Assembly: GCA_006546595.1 (NCBI GenBank)
Contig: VIAD01000005.1
Location: 124,001-188,000, forward strand
Reading direction: 5' to 3'
Source of the DNA: Moraxellaceae bacterium AER2_44_116
GTDB lineage: Bacteria > Pseudomonadota > Gammaproteobacteria > Pseudomonadales > Moraxellaceae
DNA: 64,000 nt
In this document: positions 19,866 through 28,551 of the stretch, one piece after another
Position numbering within the stretch: position 1 is the first letter of the stretch
Layout: the number at the start of each line of letters is the position of its first letter
Translations under genes and position numbers: made by a program
The notes under the pieces: generated by a model
What the model was told of the DNA's origin: nothing
Databases searched by the model: none
What the model saw: only the letters and a program-made list of their open reading frames with translations

Positions 19866-20618
19866 TCAATCCTGATAACCGGGATTTTTTCGATCTAACT
19901 TTCTTAACAACGCCGGCCACGCCAGCGCACCACCCATACCTAACGTCACTTGCGCCACTTGAGTCGTGGCCATCGCCAAAATACTATCAGGAATATGAAT
20001 CAACTCGCCGCCACCTGATTGAGCGCGTACCTGCACCATACAAGCGGCCTCAAAAATATACATCGCTAAAAAGGCTTCGGCGACGGAAGAACCGACGGTT
20101 AACATCCCGTGATTACGCAACATCAAAAAGGTTTTATCGCCAAAGTCTTTGAGCAATCTCGGCTTTTCACCTTCCAATAACGCAACACCTTCATAATCAT
20201 GATACGCCAATGACGACAAGACGAAAAAAGATTGTTGTGATAACGGTAACACGCCATTTTTTTGTGCTGACACGGCGACACCATTCACTGAATGCGTGTG
20301 CATAACACAAATTGCATCATGACGAGCCGCGTGAATACAACTATGAATCAGAAAACCTGCGGGATTGATCGGATACGGAGAGTCAATCACTTTCTCTCCT
20401 GCTAAATTAATTTTCACTAAGGATGATGCAGTGATTTCTTCAAACATCATGCCGTAAGGGTTAATCAGAAAGTGTTCAGTATTCGGAATTTTTACCGTGA
20501 TATGGGTAAAAATCAGATCATCCCAACCATAAAGAGCCACCAGTCGATAGGCGGCGGCTAAATCCACTCGTGCTTGCCATTCTTCGGGGGATACTTGGCT
20601 TTTGATGCTATTGGTCAT
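19866..20618 (-). CDS. Class II aldolase/adducin family protein
   Basis: About 250 residues of the aldolase II fold. Zinc ligands appear in MHTHSVNGVAV near residue 100 and in LRNHGMLTVG around residue 170. Members include fuculose- and ribulose-phosphate aldolases and also unlinked family proteins, so the substrate cannot be named. Start at the ATG at 20618: GGAGATAACA in front is a good ribosome-binding site. An ATG 12 bp upstream would place that site inside the gene. It converges on the esterase gene; no sugar pathway genes are adjacent. Confidence 0.85.
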   Translation of the reverse strand: MTNSIKSQVSPEEWQARVDLAAAYRLVALYGWDDLIFTHITVKIPNTEHFLINPYGMMFEEITASSLVKINLAGEKVIDSPYPINPAGFLIHSCIHAARHDAICVMHTHSVNGVAVSAQKNGVLPLSQQSFFVLSSLAYHDYEGVALLEGEKPRLLKDFGDKTFLMLRNHGMLTVGSSVAEAFLAMYIFEAACMVQVRAQSGGGELIHIPDSILAMATTQVAQVTLGMGGALAWPALLRKLDRKNPGYQD

Positions 20619-20651
20619 TGTTATCTCCATGTGATTTATTTAGATGTTTAA

Positions 20652-20730
20652 CCTTCGACTCCGCTCAGGGAGCGTTTAAGCGTTGACTGAGCGGAGTCAT
20701 GGCGGCTGAGCGGAGTCGAAGCCAAGCCTA
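20652..20730. repeat. REP-like hairpin CTTCGACTCCGCTCAG (copy 1, doubled right arm)
   Basis: Left arm CTTCGACTCCGCTCAG at 20653-20668; its complement occurs twice, CTGAGCGGAGTC at 20687 and the complete arm at 20706-20721. Followed by CCAAGCCT, shared with the copies at 25483 and 34762. It can fold with either right arm, and fills the gap between the aldolase gene and rsmE. Confidence 0.75.
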
Positions 20731-20787
20731 ATGTTGAGCTCATTGAGCTTAGACTGATTAGCCCAAAAATCCAACTCTCAACAAAGC

Positions 20788-21495
20788 CTAAAACAACCTT
20801 GCAATCAATGCCGTCACCGCCGTTTCGACCCGTAAAATCCGCTCGCCCAATTCAACCGCTGTAAATCCCTGCTGCGCAAGCAAATCCACTTCATAAGGAA
20901 TAAATCCCCCTTCGCAACCAATCGCCAACGTCACCGATTGATTGACAGCACGAGGACAAGATTGTTCAGCAATGGGATGGGCAACTAAACGCAAGCTATT
21001 GGCACTTAAACTCGGCAAACGATCTTCAACAAAGGGCTTAAAACGTTTTTCGAGCATCACTTCGGGCAATACCGTATCGCGGGCTTGTTCTAAACCTAAG
21101 ATTAATTCGTGCTGAATCGCTTCGGGCTGCAAAAATGGGCTATCCCAAAAGCTTTTTTCCACACGATAACTATTCATCAATATCAAACGCGGCACACCCA
21201 TTGTCGCCACCGTTTGCAAAATACGTTTTAACATTTTCGGGCGCGGCAATGCTAACAATAGAGTTAACGGTAATTTTGCAGGCGGAGCTTGGGTGAGCTG
21301 AAATTGGAGGTGTAAGGCTTGATCATCCAAGCGAATAATTTCACCCTCGCCCATCTGTCCATTCATCATGCCAACACGTAATGTTTGCCCAACTTGCGCT
21401 TGATGTACCGATAAAACGTGTTGTAAACGACGACCTGTTAAAATAGCAATGTTAGTTTGAGGACAGTCTTGGGGGGTTAAGAGTATAAGGTTCAT
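20788..21495 (-). CDS. rsmE: 16S rRNA m3U1498 methyltransferase RsmE
   Basis: SPOUT-class methyltransferase methylating U1498 of 16S rRNA. 235 residues. N-terminal PUA-like part (GRRLQHVLSVHQAQVGQTLRV), then the SPOUT knot: LLLALPRPKMLKRILQTVATMGV, LILMNSYRVEKSFWDS, and the SAM loop LAIGCEGGFIPYEVDLL followed by LGERILRVETAVTALIA. All family landmarks are present. No neighbour in the same operon. Confidence 0.95.
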   Translation of the reverse strand: MNLILLTPQDCPQTNIAILTGRRLQHVLSVHQAQVGQTLRVGMMNGQMGEGEIIRLDDQALHLQFQLTQAPPAKLPLTLLLALPRPKMLKRILQTVATMGVPRLILMNSYRVEKSFWDSPFLQPEAIQHELILGLEQARDTVLPEVMLEKRFKPFVEDRLPSLSANSLRLVAHPIAEQSCPRAVNQSVTLAIGCEGGFIPYEVDLLAQQGFTAVELGERILRVETAVTALIARLF

Positions 21496-21596
21496 AAAGA
21501 TTTTTTATTAGATAATAAAAAGTATTAAGAAACGGGTCTTCGGACTTTGAAGACTTCGCTTCGTCAACCTCATAGCAGATAACAACAAAAGTTTCA

Positions 21597-21674
21597 CCGT
21601 TCGTGGTAAGCCTGTCCCCCAAGGGGATTCCCTGCGGGGCTCGAACCACCCTTCGACAAGCTCAGTGCGAACGG
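21597..21674. repeat. REP-like hairpin with a nested short inverted insertion
   Basis: Arms CCGTTCGTGGTAAGCCTGTC and CTTCGACAAGCTCAGTGCGAA are complementary with mismatches; this is a repeat found in many proteobacteria. In the loop, between CCTGTC and CGAACC, is an extra roughly 25-bp segment (CCCCAAGGGG followed by CCCTGCGGGG) with its own pairing. Lies between rsmE and the next gene. Confidence 0.6.
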
Positions 21675-21716
21675 AAAACACAAACAAACTTTCGTTTAGG
21701 CACTTAGCTGACTAGC

Positions 21717-22244
21717 CTACATATTTTTCAGCGCGTTAATCTGCTGTTTAAAATATCTGAGACGCTCCAAACGAGTAGTAATCTCCGCATTACAAGATTG
21801 CCTAAACTCATTTAGCGAACTTGATGAGGGCGTAGGCTCTGCCTTAGAAACACGATACATGAGTTGTGCAAGGCGTTGCAGCATCGCATCGGGATTAGCA
21901 CCTTTTTGCCGAAGCTCACTCATATTCGCTATACGCTCGCGCATATATGCTTCTATGCGTCCAATAGTGACGGTGTCTTTTGTTTTACCCACATGACCAC
22001 TAGCTACCGCCATATCCCAACCGCCCGTGACGACATTACAAAACTCCTCGGGGGCATTAGGGTTATTTTCCATGTCTAGGGCTATTTTTTTGACACCATT
22101 TTGCAAGGTCACTGTTTTGGCATCTTTGCCACAAGGTAACTGACTAAAAACTTTTCGACCTGCTTCTTCGCAGGTATAAATTTCTGCATGAGCCGAAAAA
22201 ACACTCAACATCACTAATAAAGCAACTAAAAATCGCATATACAT
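21717..22244 (-). CDS. Secreted protein with DUF4124-like N-terminus
   Basis: About 175 residues. Signal peptide to roughly residue 20 (FLVALLVMLSVFSAHA) followed by EIYTCEEAGRKVFSQLPCG, which fits the DUF4124 pattern (I-Y-x-C...G-x-x-x-F-S...P-C). The rest is helical and carries Cys residues (EEFCNVV, FRQSCNAE) that could form disulfides. Start chosen at the ATG at 22244, with AGG 5 bases upstream; an ATG 6 bp later is possible. Predicted periplasmic, function unknown. Confidence 0.6.
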   Translation of the reverse strand: MYMRFLVALLVMLSVFSAHAEIYTCEEAGRKVFSQLPCGKDAKTVTLQNGVKKIALDMENNPNAPEEFCNVVTGGWDMAVASGHVGKTKDTVTIGRIEAYMRERIANMSELRQKGANPDAMLQRLAQLMYRVSKAEPTPSSSSLNEFRQSCNAEITTRLERLRYFKQQINALKNM

Positions 22245-22289
22245 TTTCACCTAAAGATGTATGGTGCACAATGCTCACCCTACCAAGAC

Positions 22290-22766
22290 TCAATTCAAAT
22301 TATCTGCACAATGAAACTCTAACCCTAGCGTTTCAGCAATTAAATCTATATCGGAATCATCTTTAGCTTTCGCTATAAATACACGATAGGAGCTCCATCC
22401 TGTATCCCAATACCACACATGAAAGCCATGTTCTGCAAATGCGTTGTTAACATCAAGAAAAAACTCAGCAGGATCGTCAAAGTCTAGACCTCCGTCTGCA
22501 TTTAATTGCACGGGGATGTGGCGAATATTCGCAATACGCTGTAAATTCACCAGCATCAGATCAAATTCATCATAGTCAGTATGAGATAATACTCCGTCTA
22601 AAGCTGTGTCTATAGGATCAATAATATCAAGTGATTCGTCTTCAAAAGCGTCACTTTCAAAACAACCTTCAAAATCCTCAAAACGTTTTTGGGCTAATTC
22701 GCTATTATCCCACATCAATAACTGGCACAACTTTTTTACTGCATCAAGCTTTTCTACACCACTCAT
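22290..22766 (-). CDS. Hypothetical acidic protein
   Basis: 158 residues, very acidic (FEGCFESDAFEDESLDIIDP), without signal peptide or membrane segment. It has a good ribosome-binding site (AGGAAAGG) 3 bases before the ATG. The second half has a W-rich stretch (HGFHVWYWDTGWSSYRVF) that looks like a small alpha/beta domain. Shape suggests the DUF6630-type or an immunity/adaptor protein, but I do not recognise it. It may share a transcript with the secreted protein gene downstream. Confidence 0.55.
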   Translation of the reverse strand: MSGVEKLDAVKKLCQLLMWDNSELAQKRFEDFEGCFESDAFEDESLDIIDPIDTALDGVLSHTDYDEFDLMLVNLQRIANIRHIPVQLNADGGLDFDDPAEFFLDVNNAFAEHGFHVWYWDTGWSSYRVFIAKAKDDSDIDLIAETLGLEFHCADNLN

Positions 22767-22869
22767 AATCCTTTCCTATTGTTATTCGCTATTAATAAAT
22801 AGCACGCCATTCTAACGACAAACAGAACAATATCAAACGGTGGTTTTACACCAAGCGACATAACTTGAC

Positions 22870-23658
22870 TTACCGTCCTTCCCCTTGCATCACCACCAAA
22901 TCTTCCGCCTTTAACTCCTCAGGCCGCTCATCACAAAAGTCTTTATTCACCCGTTTTAATGCACCGCACATTTTATCTAAACGCTTATCGGTGGCTTGCA
23001 TGTGGTCTAATAACACTCGCAATGCTTCAACGACAGGATCAGGCAAATCAGGCGTTGCTGCGTAAGCCTGAAAACCAATTTTTTGCGCAAACTCTAAACG
23101 GGATTGCTCGTCGGGTGCAGTTTCTAATACTTGTTTCAAAATCACTCGTGCAGGATTACCCACTGCTGTTGCGCCCGCAGGTAAAGCTTTAGTCACCACC
23201 GCGTTCGAACCAATTTTTGCACCTTTACCCACCGTAAAAGGCCCTAGTACTTTTGCCCCTGCACCAACAACAACACCATCTTCTAAGGTTGGATGACGTT
23301 TGCCTTTTTGCCATGTCGTGCCGCCTAACGTCACACCATGATAGAGCGTCACATCATCACCAATTTCGGCGGTTTCACCAATCACGACACCCATGCCATG
23401 ATCTATAAAAAAGCGACGGCCAATTTTAGCGGCGGGATGAATTTCTATGCCTGTTAAAAAACGACCAAAAGTAGAAACCGCGCGCGCTGTGCCTTTTAAT
23501 TCTGATTGCCATAAACCATGCGCCACACGATGCAATGCAATGGCATGAATGCCGGGGTAATTAATGATCACTTCTAAGGTATTTCGCGCCGCAGGGTCAC
23601 GAGCAAATACCGATTGCACGTCTTCACGTAACTGCTCTAACAATGGAAACTTCATCAT
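22870..23658 (-). CDS. cysE: Serine O-acetyltransferase
   Basis: Makes O-acetylserine from serine and acetyl-CoA, the first step of cysteine synthesis. 262 residues. The left-handed beta-helix is clear: [60 protein letters not shown]. The catalytic Asp-His pair is in FIDHGMG. The short N-terminal domain is of the EpsC/bacillus type rather than the longer E. coli form. The extended C-terminal part (after NPARVI) is unusual in length. It follows trmJ by 25 bp on the same strand, a conserved gammaproteobacterial pair. Confidence 0.95.
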   Translation of the reverse strand: MMKFPLLEQLREDVQSVFARDPAARNTLEVIINYPGIHAIALHRVAHGLWQSELKGTARAVSTFGRFLTGIEIHPAAKIGRRFFIDHGMGVVIGETAEIGDDVTLYHGVTLGGTTWQKGKRHPTLEDGVVVGAGAKVLGPFTVGKGAKIGSNAVVTKALPAGATAVGNPARVILKQVLETAPDEQSRLEFAQKIGFQAYAATPDLPDPVVEALRVLLDHMQATDKRLDKMCGALKRVNKDFCDERPEELKAEDLVVMQGEGR

Positions 23659-23683
23659 TAACCCTTCTCTTTTTAGAACACGT

Positions 23684-24442
23684 TTACTTTTTTAACTCTG
23701 CGGCCATTGCCTGTATGCGGCTAAAAATACCACGCCACAAGTTGTACTCTAATCTATCTAAACGTAAACGGCCAAACATCCGTCTGATCCGTGCAGGCAT
23801 TTGTCGGGGATTTGCAGGGTTAAAAAAGCCAGAATCAACCAATGCGGCTTCAAAATGGCTAAAAAATTGCTCCATTTCACTGGTTGGCACTAAATCTTCA
23901 TCCCACGGCGCGTGTGAAATGGGCATTGCTCGATCATTGACGACGCCTTTTTCCGCTAACAGATGCGCCATTCGCACTTCATAAGCAATAACCTGTACCG
24001 CCGAGGCAACATTCAACACGCCATATTCTTCGTCACTGGGAATCGACACGTGATATTGACACAGATGTAACTCCTCATTGGTTAAACCGCGATCTTCACG
24101 ACCAAACACAATCGCTACCGCATGACGCTCAGACTCTAAACGGGCTAATTCGCCTGTTTCACGGGCATCTAATAATGGCCATGGGATTGTACGGCTCCGC
24201 GCACTTGCGCCAATCACCAAAGAGCAATCGGCAATGGCTTCTTCTAAGGTAGCCACCACTTTAGCAGTTGCCAAAACATCGGACGCGCCCGCTGCCAAGG
24301 CTGTCGCCTCACTACTCGGAAAAATTCTGGGATCAACTAACACTAATTGGCGCAAGCCCATCGTTTTCATGGCGCGGGCGGCAGAACCAATATTGGCGGA
24401 CAAACTGGTATTCACTAAGACAATGCGAATATTACTAAACAT
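23684..24442 (-). CDS. trmJ: tRNA (cytidine/uridine-2'-O)-methyltransferase TrmJ
   Basis: SPOUT-fold methyltransferase of the TrmJ class, 2'-O-methylating position 32 of certain tRNAs. 252 residues. The N-terminal [40 protein letters not shown], and the C-terminal [20 protein letters not shown] motifs belong to this family. The last quarter is an added helical tail typical of TrmJ. It is divergent from suhB, and the trmJ-cysE and suhB arrangement is conserved in gammaproteobacteria. Confidence 0.94.
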   Translation of the reverse strand: MFSNIRIVLVNTSLSANIGSAARAMKTMGLRQLVLVDPRIFPSSEATALAAGASDVLATAKVVATLEEAIADCSLVIGASARSRTIPWPLLDARETGELARLESERHAVAIVFGREDRGLTNEELHLCQYHVSIPSDEEYGVLNVASAVQVIAYEVRMAHLLAEKGVVNDRAMPISHAPWDEDLVPTSEMEQFFSHFEAALVDSGFFNPANPRQMPARIRRMFGRLRLDRLEYNLWRGIFSRIQAMAAELKK

Positions 24443-24506
24443 ACTTTTTTCATCAATCAGAAAGGACTTCCCGACAATGTTAGCAAATTAACCGCCAACT
24501 CTCTGC

Positions 24507-24512
24507 TATAAT
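24507..24512 (+). promoter_or_regulatory. Candidate -10 box of suhB promoter
   Basis: A perfect TATAAT 41 bp before the suhB start codon. No good -35 hexamer is visible at 16-18 bp. The gap to trmJ is short, so it likely serves suhB only. Confidence 0.45.
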
Positions 24513-24552
24513 ATGCCGCCCTTTTAGTTCTTTAAGATAAGAGTCTCATTCA

Positions 24553-25380
24553 ATGTCCATGCAACCCATGCTCACAATGGCTGTTCGCGCTGCTAAACAG
24601 GCAGGCGAAATGATTGCCAAGGCCGCCCAACAACTCCAATTTATTGATATTGAAGTCGAAGCGAAAGGCGTTAATGACTTTGTGACCCGTGTGGATAAAG
24701 ATGCTGAACGCATTATTATTGAAAACCTTCGCAAAGCTTACCCGATTCATAGCTTTCAGGCCGAAGAATGCGGTTATATCGAAGGTAAAGGTGAAGGCAA
24801 AGAATGGGTTTGGATTATTGACCCTTTAGACGGCACAACCAATTTCATTCATGGTTTTCCGCAATTTGCCGTCAGTATTGCCGTGCAATATAAAGGCATT
24901 ACCGAACACGCAGTCGTTTATGACCCAATTAATGAAGAATGTTTTAGCGCCAGTCGTGGTTCAGGCACGACCTTAAATGGTCGTCGCTTACGTATTAGTG
25001 AGCGTCGTGGTTTAGAAGGCGCATTAATCGGTACAGGCTTTCCTTTCCGTCCAGACCAACACAGTTATTTAGACTCCTATTTAAGTGCCTTCAAAGAAGT
25101 AGCGTTAAACACTGCGGGGATTCGTCGTGCGGGTGCAGCTTCGTTAGATTTAGCGTATGTCGCTGCAGGTCGTTTGGATGGCTTTTTTGAACTTGGTTTA
25201 TCGCCGTGGGATATGGCCGCAGGCGATTTGTTGATTCGAGAAGCAGGTGGTTTTGTTTGTGATATGGCAGGTGGTCACGATTACTTAAAAACAGGCAATA
25301 TTGTTGCAGGTAATATTCGCGTGATGAAAGCCTTAGTAACAACCATTTCACCGCATTTACCTGAATACATGCGGCGTTAA
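24553..25380 (+). CDS. suhB: Inositol-1-monophosphatase family protein SuhB
   Basis: Mg-dependent inositol monophosphatase fold; in E. coli SuhB also helps rRNA antitermination and ribosome assembly. 275 residues. Metal-binding motifs are intact: the EECG acid in SFQAEECGY, WIIDPLDGTTNFIHG, and WDMAAGDLLIREAGG. An alternative start at the ATG at 24559 would give the more usual MQPMLTMAVRAA start. A TATAAT box lies upstream and a terminator downstream, so it is probably monocistronic. Confidence 0.95.
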   Translation: MSMQPMLTMAVRAAKQAGEMIAKAAQQLQFIDIEVEAKGVNDFVTRVDKDAERIIIENLRKAYPIHSFQAEECGYIEGKGEGKEWVWIIDPLDGTTNFIHGFPQFAVSIAVQYKGITEHAVVYDPINEECFSASRGSGTTLNGRRLRISERRGLEGALIGTGFPFRPDQHSYLDSYLSAFKEVALNTAGIRRAGAASLDLAYVAAGRLDGFFELGLSPWDMAAGDLLIREAGGFVCDMAGGHDYLKTGNIVAGNIRVMKALVTTISPHLPEYMRR

Positions 25381-25400
25381 GTTTCTACGCTGCTACTCCT

Positions 25401-25437
25401 AAAAAGCCTCGCTGATGTGAATCACGAGGCTTTTTTT
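25401..25437 (+). terminator. Intrinsic terminator of suhB
   Basis: AAAAAGCCTCG pairs with CGAGGCTTTTT around a 13-base loop, followed by more T residues (7 in all). It lies 20 bp after the suhB stop. Confidence 0.85.
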
Positions 25438-25482
25438 ATGCTGTTAATTTCATTAGGTGTGATTGGCATTTGGTTAAGCTCA

Positions 25483-25540
25483 CCCTTCGACTCCGCTCAG
25501 GGAGCATTTTACGCTGGCTGAGCGGAGTCGAAGCCAAGCC
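25483..25540. repeat. REP-like hairpin CTTCGACTCCGCTCAG (copy 2)
   Basis: Perfect 16-bp arms CTTCGACTCCGCTCAG (25485-25500) and CTGAGCGGAGTCGAAG (25518-25533) with a 17-base loop, flanked by CACC and CCAAGCC as in the 34762 copy. Sits in the 324-bp gap between suhB and the MscS gene, which otherwise holds the terminator, a further hairpin and no gene. Confidence 0.8.
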
Positions 25541-25629
25541 TTTTTATGTGACGTAGCCCCATAGCCTGTATGGAATACGAGAAAAACATCCGCCAAAATC
25601 ACTCATGTTTGGTTTATGCTTTACTGACT

Positions 25630-25651
25630 GCCCGTGTTTTCTCACACGGGC
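25630..25651 (+). promoter_or_regulatory. Perfect 8-bp hairpin upstream of the mscS-like gene
   Basis: GCCCGTGT and ACACGGGC pair around a 6-base TTTCTC loop, 53 bp before the channel gene start. No T-run follows, so it is more likely a leader structure or operator than a terminator; function inferred only. Confidence 0.35.
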
Positions 25652-25704
25652 GACTTACTCATTATCGATTACGTCTCTTTTTTGAATGTATGTAAGGGTT
25701 CTCC

Positions 25705-27234
25705 ATGCTCGATTCTGTCAGCCATGACTTTAGTCAATCGTTAGCTCTTGTTTGGCATCATGAATATGTGAATGCCTTGGTTTTAATTGCCATCCTATTA
25801 TTTGTATTGGTACATGTTCGTACTGAAGGTTGGAGCATCCTTAAACATTCGTTTGTTTTTTTGTTATTAGCCGTACTGTCGGCATTGGCCAGTAGTGTCA
25901 GCTATTTTTTAGATATGCTAATACCTGCACGTATTCTCGATGAAGTTGCCATCATTATTGTCGGCTTGCTGACGATTCGGCTATTTGGTCTATCTTTGTT
26001 TCGGGTGTTTTTACCCAGTATTCGCTTAACGCCACCACGCATTCTAGAAGATATTATTCTTGTGTTGGCCTATGTTGCATGGGGCATGGTACGGATGAGT
26101 CAAGCGGGTGTGAACTTATCGGGCTTGGTGACGACATCGGCGGTGATTACGGGGATTATTGCCTTTTCAATGCAAGATACACTTGGCAATATTTTAGGTG
26201 GCTTAGCGTTACAACTGGATAATTCGGTCAGTATTGGCAACTGGATTAAAGTGGATGATATTAGCGGCCAAGTAATTGAAGTCCATTGGCGACATACCGC
26301 TGTCCGTACCCGTAACGGCGAAATCATTGTCATTCCCAATAGCCTATTAATGAAAGCAAAAGTCACTATTGTCGGTAGTGAAGACGTGACTCAATGGCGA
26401 CGTTGGATTTACTTTTCGCTCAGTAATAGTATTCCCCCTCAACGCGTCATTGAGGGCTTAGAAAAAGCCTTACACGAAGCGGAAATCCCCCTCGTCAGTA
26501 AAAACCCTGCGCCACAATGTGTGCTCATGGACTATAAAGATGGTTTGTCTGTCTATGCCATGCGCTACTGGCTGACCAATGCCCAAGTGGATGACCCTAC
26601 AGATAGTTCGGTACGCGTACATATTTTTGCTGCGTTGCAACGTCAAGGCTATGCTTTGGCTTCGCCAGCGTTAGACGTACACATGACCGCTGAGTCTGTA
26701 GAGCGAGATACGCAATTGCATGAAACAGAACTCGCCCTTCGCCAACGTACCCTACGCCAAATGGCATTATTTGCCACACTATCAGACGAAGAATGCGCGC
26801 ATCTTGCCAAAACATTGACTTATACCCCTTTTGTCAAAGGCGATATCATTACCCGTCAAGGTGCAGTAGCACATTGGTTATATGTGTTGGTGAGTGGTGA
26901 AGTGGATATTTGGTATGAAGTGAATAAAACCGAGCGCAAACTGCTCACCACACTCCCCGCAGGCCATGTTTTTGGTGAGATGGGATTAATGACAGGCGAG
27001 CCCCGTCGTGCCACCGTGATTGCTAAGTCTGATGTCGAATGTTACCGCATCGACAAACCCAGCTTTGAACTGATTATCCATTCTCGCCCCGCATTAGCGG
27101 TAGAGTTTGCTCATATTCTCAGTGAACGTAATATGCAATTAGTGGCGGTACAACAAGGTGTTGCTGAAAACCACGATCAGCATCAAGCACGCATTTTAGA
27201 TGGCATTAAGCGATTTTTTCGACTAGGCGGTTGA
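25705..27234 (+). CDS. MscS-type channel fused to a cyclic-nucleotide-binding domain
   Basis: 509 residues. Membrane helices at about 23-38, 51-70, 80-98 and 115-135; the pore-lining helix and beta domain of MscS at about 140-300 (GIIAFSMQDTLGNILGGLAL, then RTRNGEIIVIPNSLL). A CAP-type cNMP-binding domain follows at about 350-480 with the phosphate-binding cassette FGEMGLMTGEPRRATV (423-438) including the arginine that contacts the phosphate. The MscS pore and cNMP domain together resemble the bCNG class of channels, which may be gated by a nucleotide. A cAMP phosphodiesterase gene is in the same window. Nucleotide control is inferred from the domain. Confidence 0.9.
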   Translation: MLDSVSHDFSQSLALVWHHEYVNALVLIAILLFVLVHVRTEGWSILKHSFVFLLLAVLSALASSVSYFLDMLIPARILDEVAIIIVGLLTIRLFGLSLFRVFLPSIRLTPPRILEDIILVLAYVAWGMVRMSQAGVNLSGLVTTSAVITGIIAFSMQDTLGNILGGLALQLDNSVSIGNWIKVDDISGQVIEVHWRHTAVRTRNGEIIVIPNSLLMKAKVTIVGSEDVTQWRRWIYFSLSNSIPPQRVIEGLEKALHEAEIPLVSKNPAPQCVLMDYKDGLSVYAMRYWLTNAQVDDPTDSSVRVHIFAALQRQGYALASPALDVHMTAESVERDTQLHETELALRQRTLRQMALFATLSDEECAHLAKTLTYTPFVKGDIITRQGAVAHWLYVLVSGEVDIWYEVNKTERKLLTTLPAGHVFGEMGLMTGEPRRATVIAKSDVECYRIDKPSFELIIHSRPALAVEFAHILSERNMQLVAVQQGVAENHDQHQARILDGIKRFFRLGG

Positions 27235-27327
27235 TATAACACGACAAAAGGCTTTTTAAACACTAGCATCTTTTTGAGATTAGCCTACACTCAATAGAAC
27301 ATAACCAACAAAAAATCGGGGTGTATT

Positions 27328-27462
27328 ATGCTACTTATCAATCAATTGCTACACACACTGTTTATTGCTGTTAATAATTTTTTCATGTTATTAGCTGAAG
27401 CTGACACCCCCGAAGCATGGGGTGAATGCCTCATTCCTGTGACTGAAGCTCATCGACACTAA
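27328..27462 (+). CDS. Possible small protein, 44 residues
   Basis: Short reading frame with a plausible ribosome-binding site (GGGGTG, 5 bases upstream of ATG). It starts with a hydrophobic segment (LLINQLLHTLFIAVNNFFM) and ends with a polar tail (EADTPEAWGECLIPVTEAH). A downstream GC-rich inverted repeat (GGGGCG and CGCCCC at 27482-27508) could be a terminator. Not recognised; may be non-coding. The rest of 27463-27746 shows only a degenerate copy of the GACTCCGCTCAG repeat near 27610 and no gene. Confidence 0.35.
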   Translation: MLLINQLLHTLFIAVNNFFMLLAEADTPEAWGECLIPVTEAHRH

Positions 27463-27746
27463 TCAATCATTTTTCAAACAATGGGGCGATTCACAAGCCG
27501 CCCCCACATTGTAAGCATCGTCGTCTGTCGCTCGCGGGCGATACGTTTAACGCCTTAGACTCAAGCGATTACGCATTAATAATGCTCAATCACATCAAAA
27601 TAAATGGGCTTCGAGTATGCCCTGCGAGGAGTCGAAAGACTCATTTAACCGAGCATAAATTGTGTCTAAAATGAAACTCAACGATCAGCATCTTAACCTG
27701 CTATGATCGTTATTGATTTCTGTTTTAGGCTACGTTAGATTTCGAT

Positions 27747-28208
27747 ATGATCAACCAATTTAATTTTCTAATTGCAACCGCCATTACACTTTTTTTGGTG
27801 TTTGTCACTGTCACTATTCACTATGAAGTGCTAAGGCTGATTTCTGAAATCATTCCCAAACTTAAAATGCAACCGCGAGTACGGATTTTAGTGGTGATTT
27901 ATGGGGCGTTTTTTGCACATACCTTAGAGGTCTGGGTCTTTGCTCTAGCATATTATTTACTGAGTACACATTTAGCAATGGGTGCGTTTCATGGCTTAGG
28001 AACAACCGATTTTTTTGATTTTGTTTATTTTTCGGTAGTCGTTTATACCTCGGTTGGCTTTGGCGACATTTTGCCACAAGGTCATTTGCGCTTAATTGCG
28101 GGGGTGGAAGGGTTAGCAGGATTATTAATGATTGGCTGGTCGGCTTCGTTTACCTATTTGATGATGGAAAAATTGTGGTTAGACCATCGTAAACCACCTA
28201 AAAAATAG
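27747..28208 (+). CDS. Two-pore-helix ion channel, K+ selectivity filter
   Basis: 153 residues. Membrane helices at about 5-27, 45-70 and 110-142. The filter TSVGFGD lies between the last two helices, in the segment FDFVYFSVVVYTSVGFGDIL. This matches the Ion_trans_2 family of potassium channels. The filter is GFGD rather than GYGD, a known variant. No regulatory domain is attached, so gating is unknown. Followed at once by a REP-like hairpin. Confidence 0.85.
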   Translation: MINQFNFLIATAITLFLVFVTVTIHYEVLRLISEIIPKLKMQPRVRILVVIYGAFFAHTLEVWVFALAYYLLSTHLAMGAFHGLGTTDFFDFVYFSVVVYTSVGFGDILPQGHLRLIAGVEGLAGLLMIGWSASFTYLMMEKLWLDHRKPPKK

Positions 28209-28209
28209 G

Positions 28210-28259
28210 CTTCGACTCCGCTCAGCTAACGCCTAATCGCTCTCTGAGTGGAGTAGAAG
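28210..28259. repeat. REP-like hairpin CTTCGACTCCGCTCAG (copy 3, degenerate)
   Basis: Left arm identical to the other copies; the right arm CTGAGTGGAGTAGAAG has two mismatches. It lies between the K+ channel and the convergent hemP gene, where it may act as a terminator. Confidence 0.7.
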
Positions 28260-28270
28260 GGATTCAAAAA

Positions 28271-28435
28271 CTACTTAGTTAAAATCAATTTATTATTGCT
28301 GGTAATCCGCAAACGATACTCCTCACCTTCGTGATTGATACGAATCTCACGACTGACGGCAAACAGATTATTGGAGTCAATCGTTGGAAAACGATGCGTG
28401 ATGACCATTGCTTTACTATTATCTGGCGTTGACAT
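28271..28435 (-). CDS. hemP: Hemin uptake protein HemP
   Basis: Small HemP-family protein. The conserved end SREIRINHEGEEYRLRITSN plus KLILTK is diagnostic. I start at the ATG at 28435, which has an AAGGA ribosome-binding site 7 bases upstream, giving 54 residues. An ATG at 28468 would add 11 residues but lacks such a site. A Fur box lies just upstream, consistent with iron-regulated heme uptake. No heme receptor gene is adjacent, so it is a lone iron-controlled gene here. Confidence 0.85.
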   Translation of the reverse strand: MSTPDNSKAMVITHRFPTIDSNNLFAVSREIRINHEGEEYRLRITSNNKLILTK

Positions 28436-28472
28436 GATGAGCTTATCCTTGGTAATGAGCTTACCCATAAAT

Positions 28473-28491
28473 AATAATAATTCTCATTAGC
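28473..28491 (-). promoter_or_regulatory. Fur box upstream of hemP
   Basis: On the minus strand GCTAATGAGAATTATTATT matches the 19-bp Fur consensus GATAATGATAATCATTATC at 15 of 19 positions. It lies 37 bp before the hemP start, a position that would block the promoter when iron is plentiful. Confidence 0.75.
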
Positions 28492-28551
28492 AAATGCAAG
28501 CTGCCGAATAAAAACAGTCAATCCTTTGCTTATACTCTTTTAGGATTTTGC

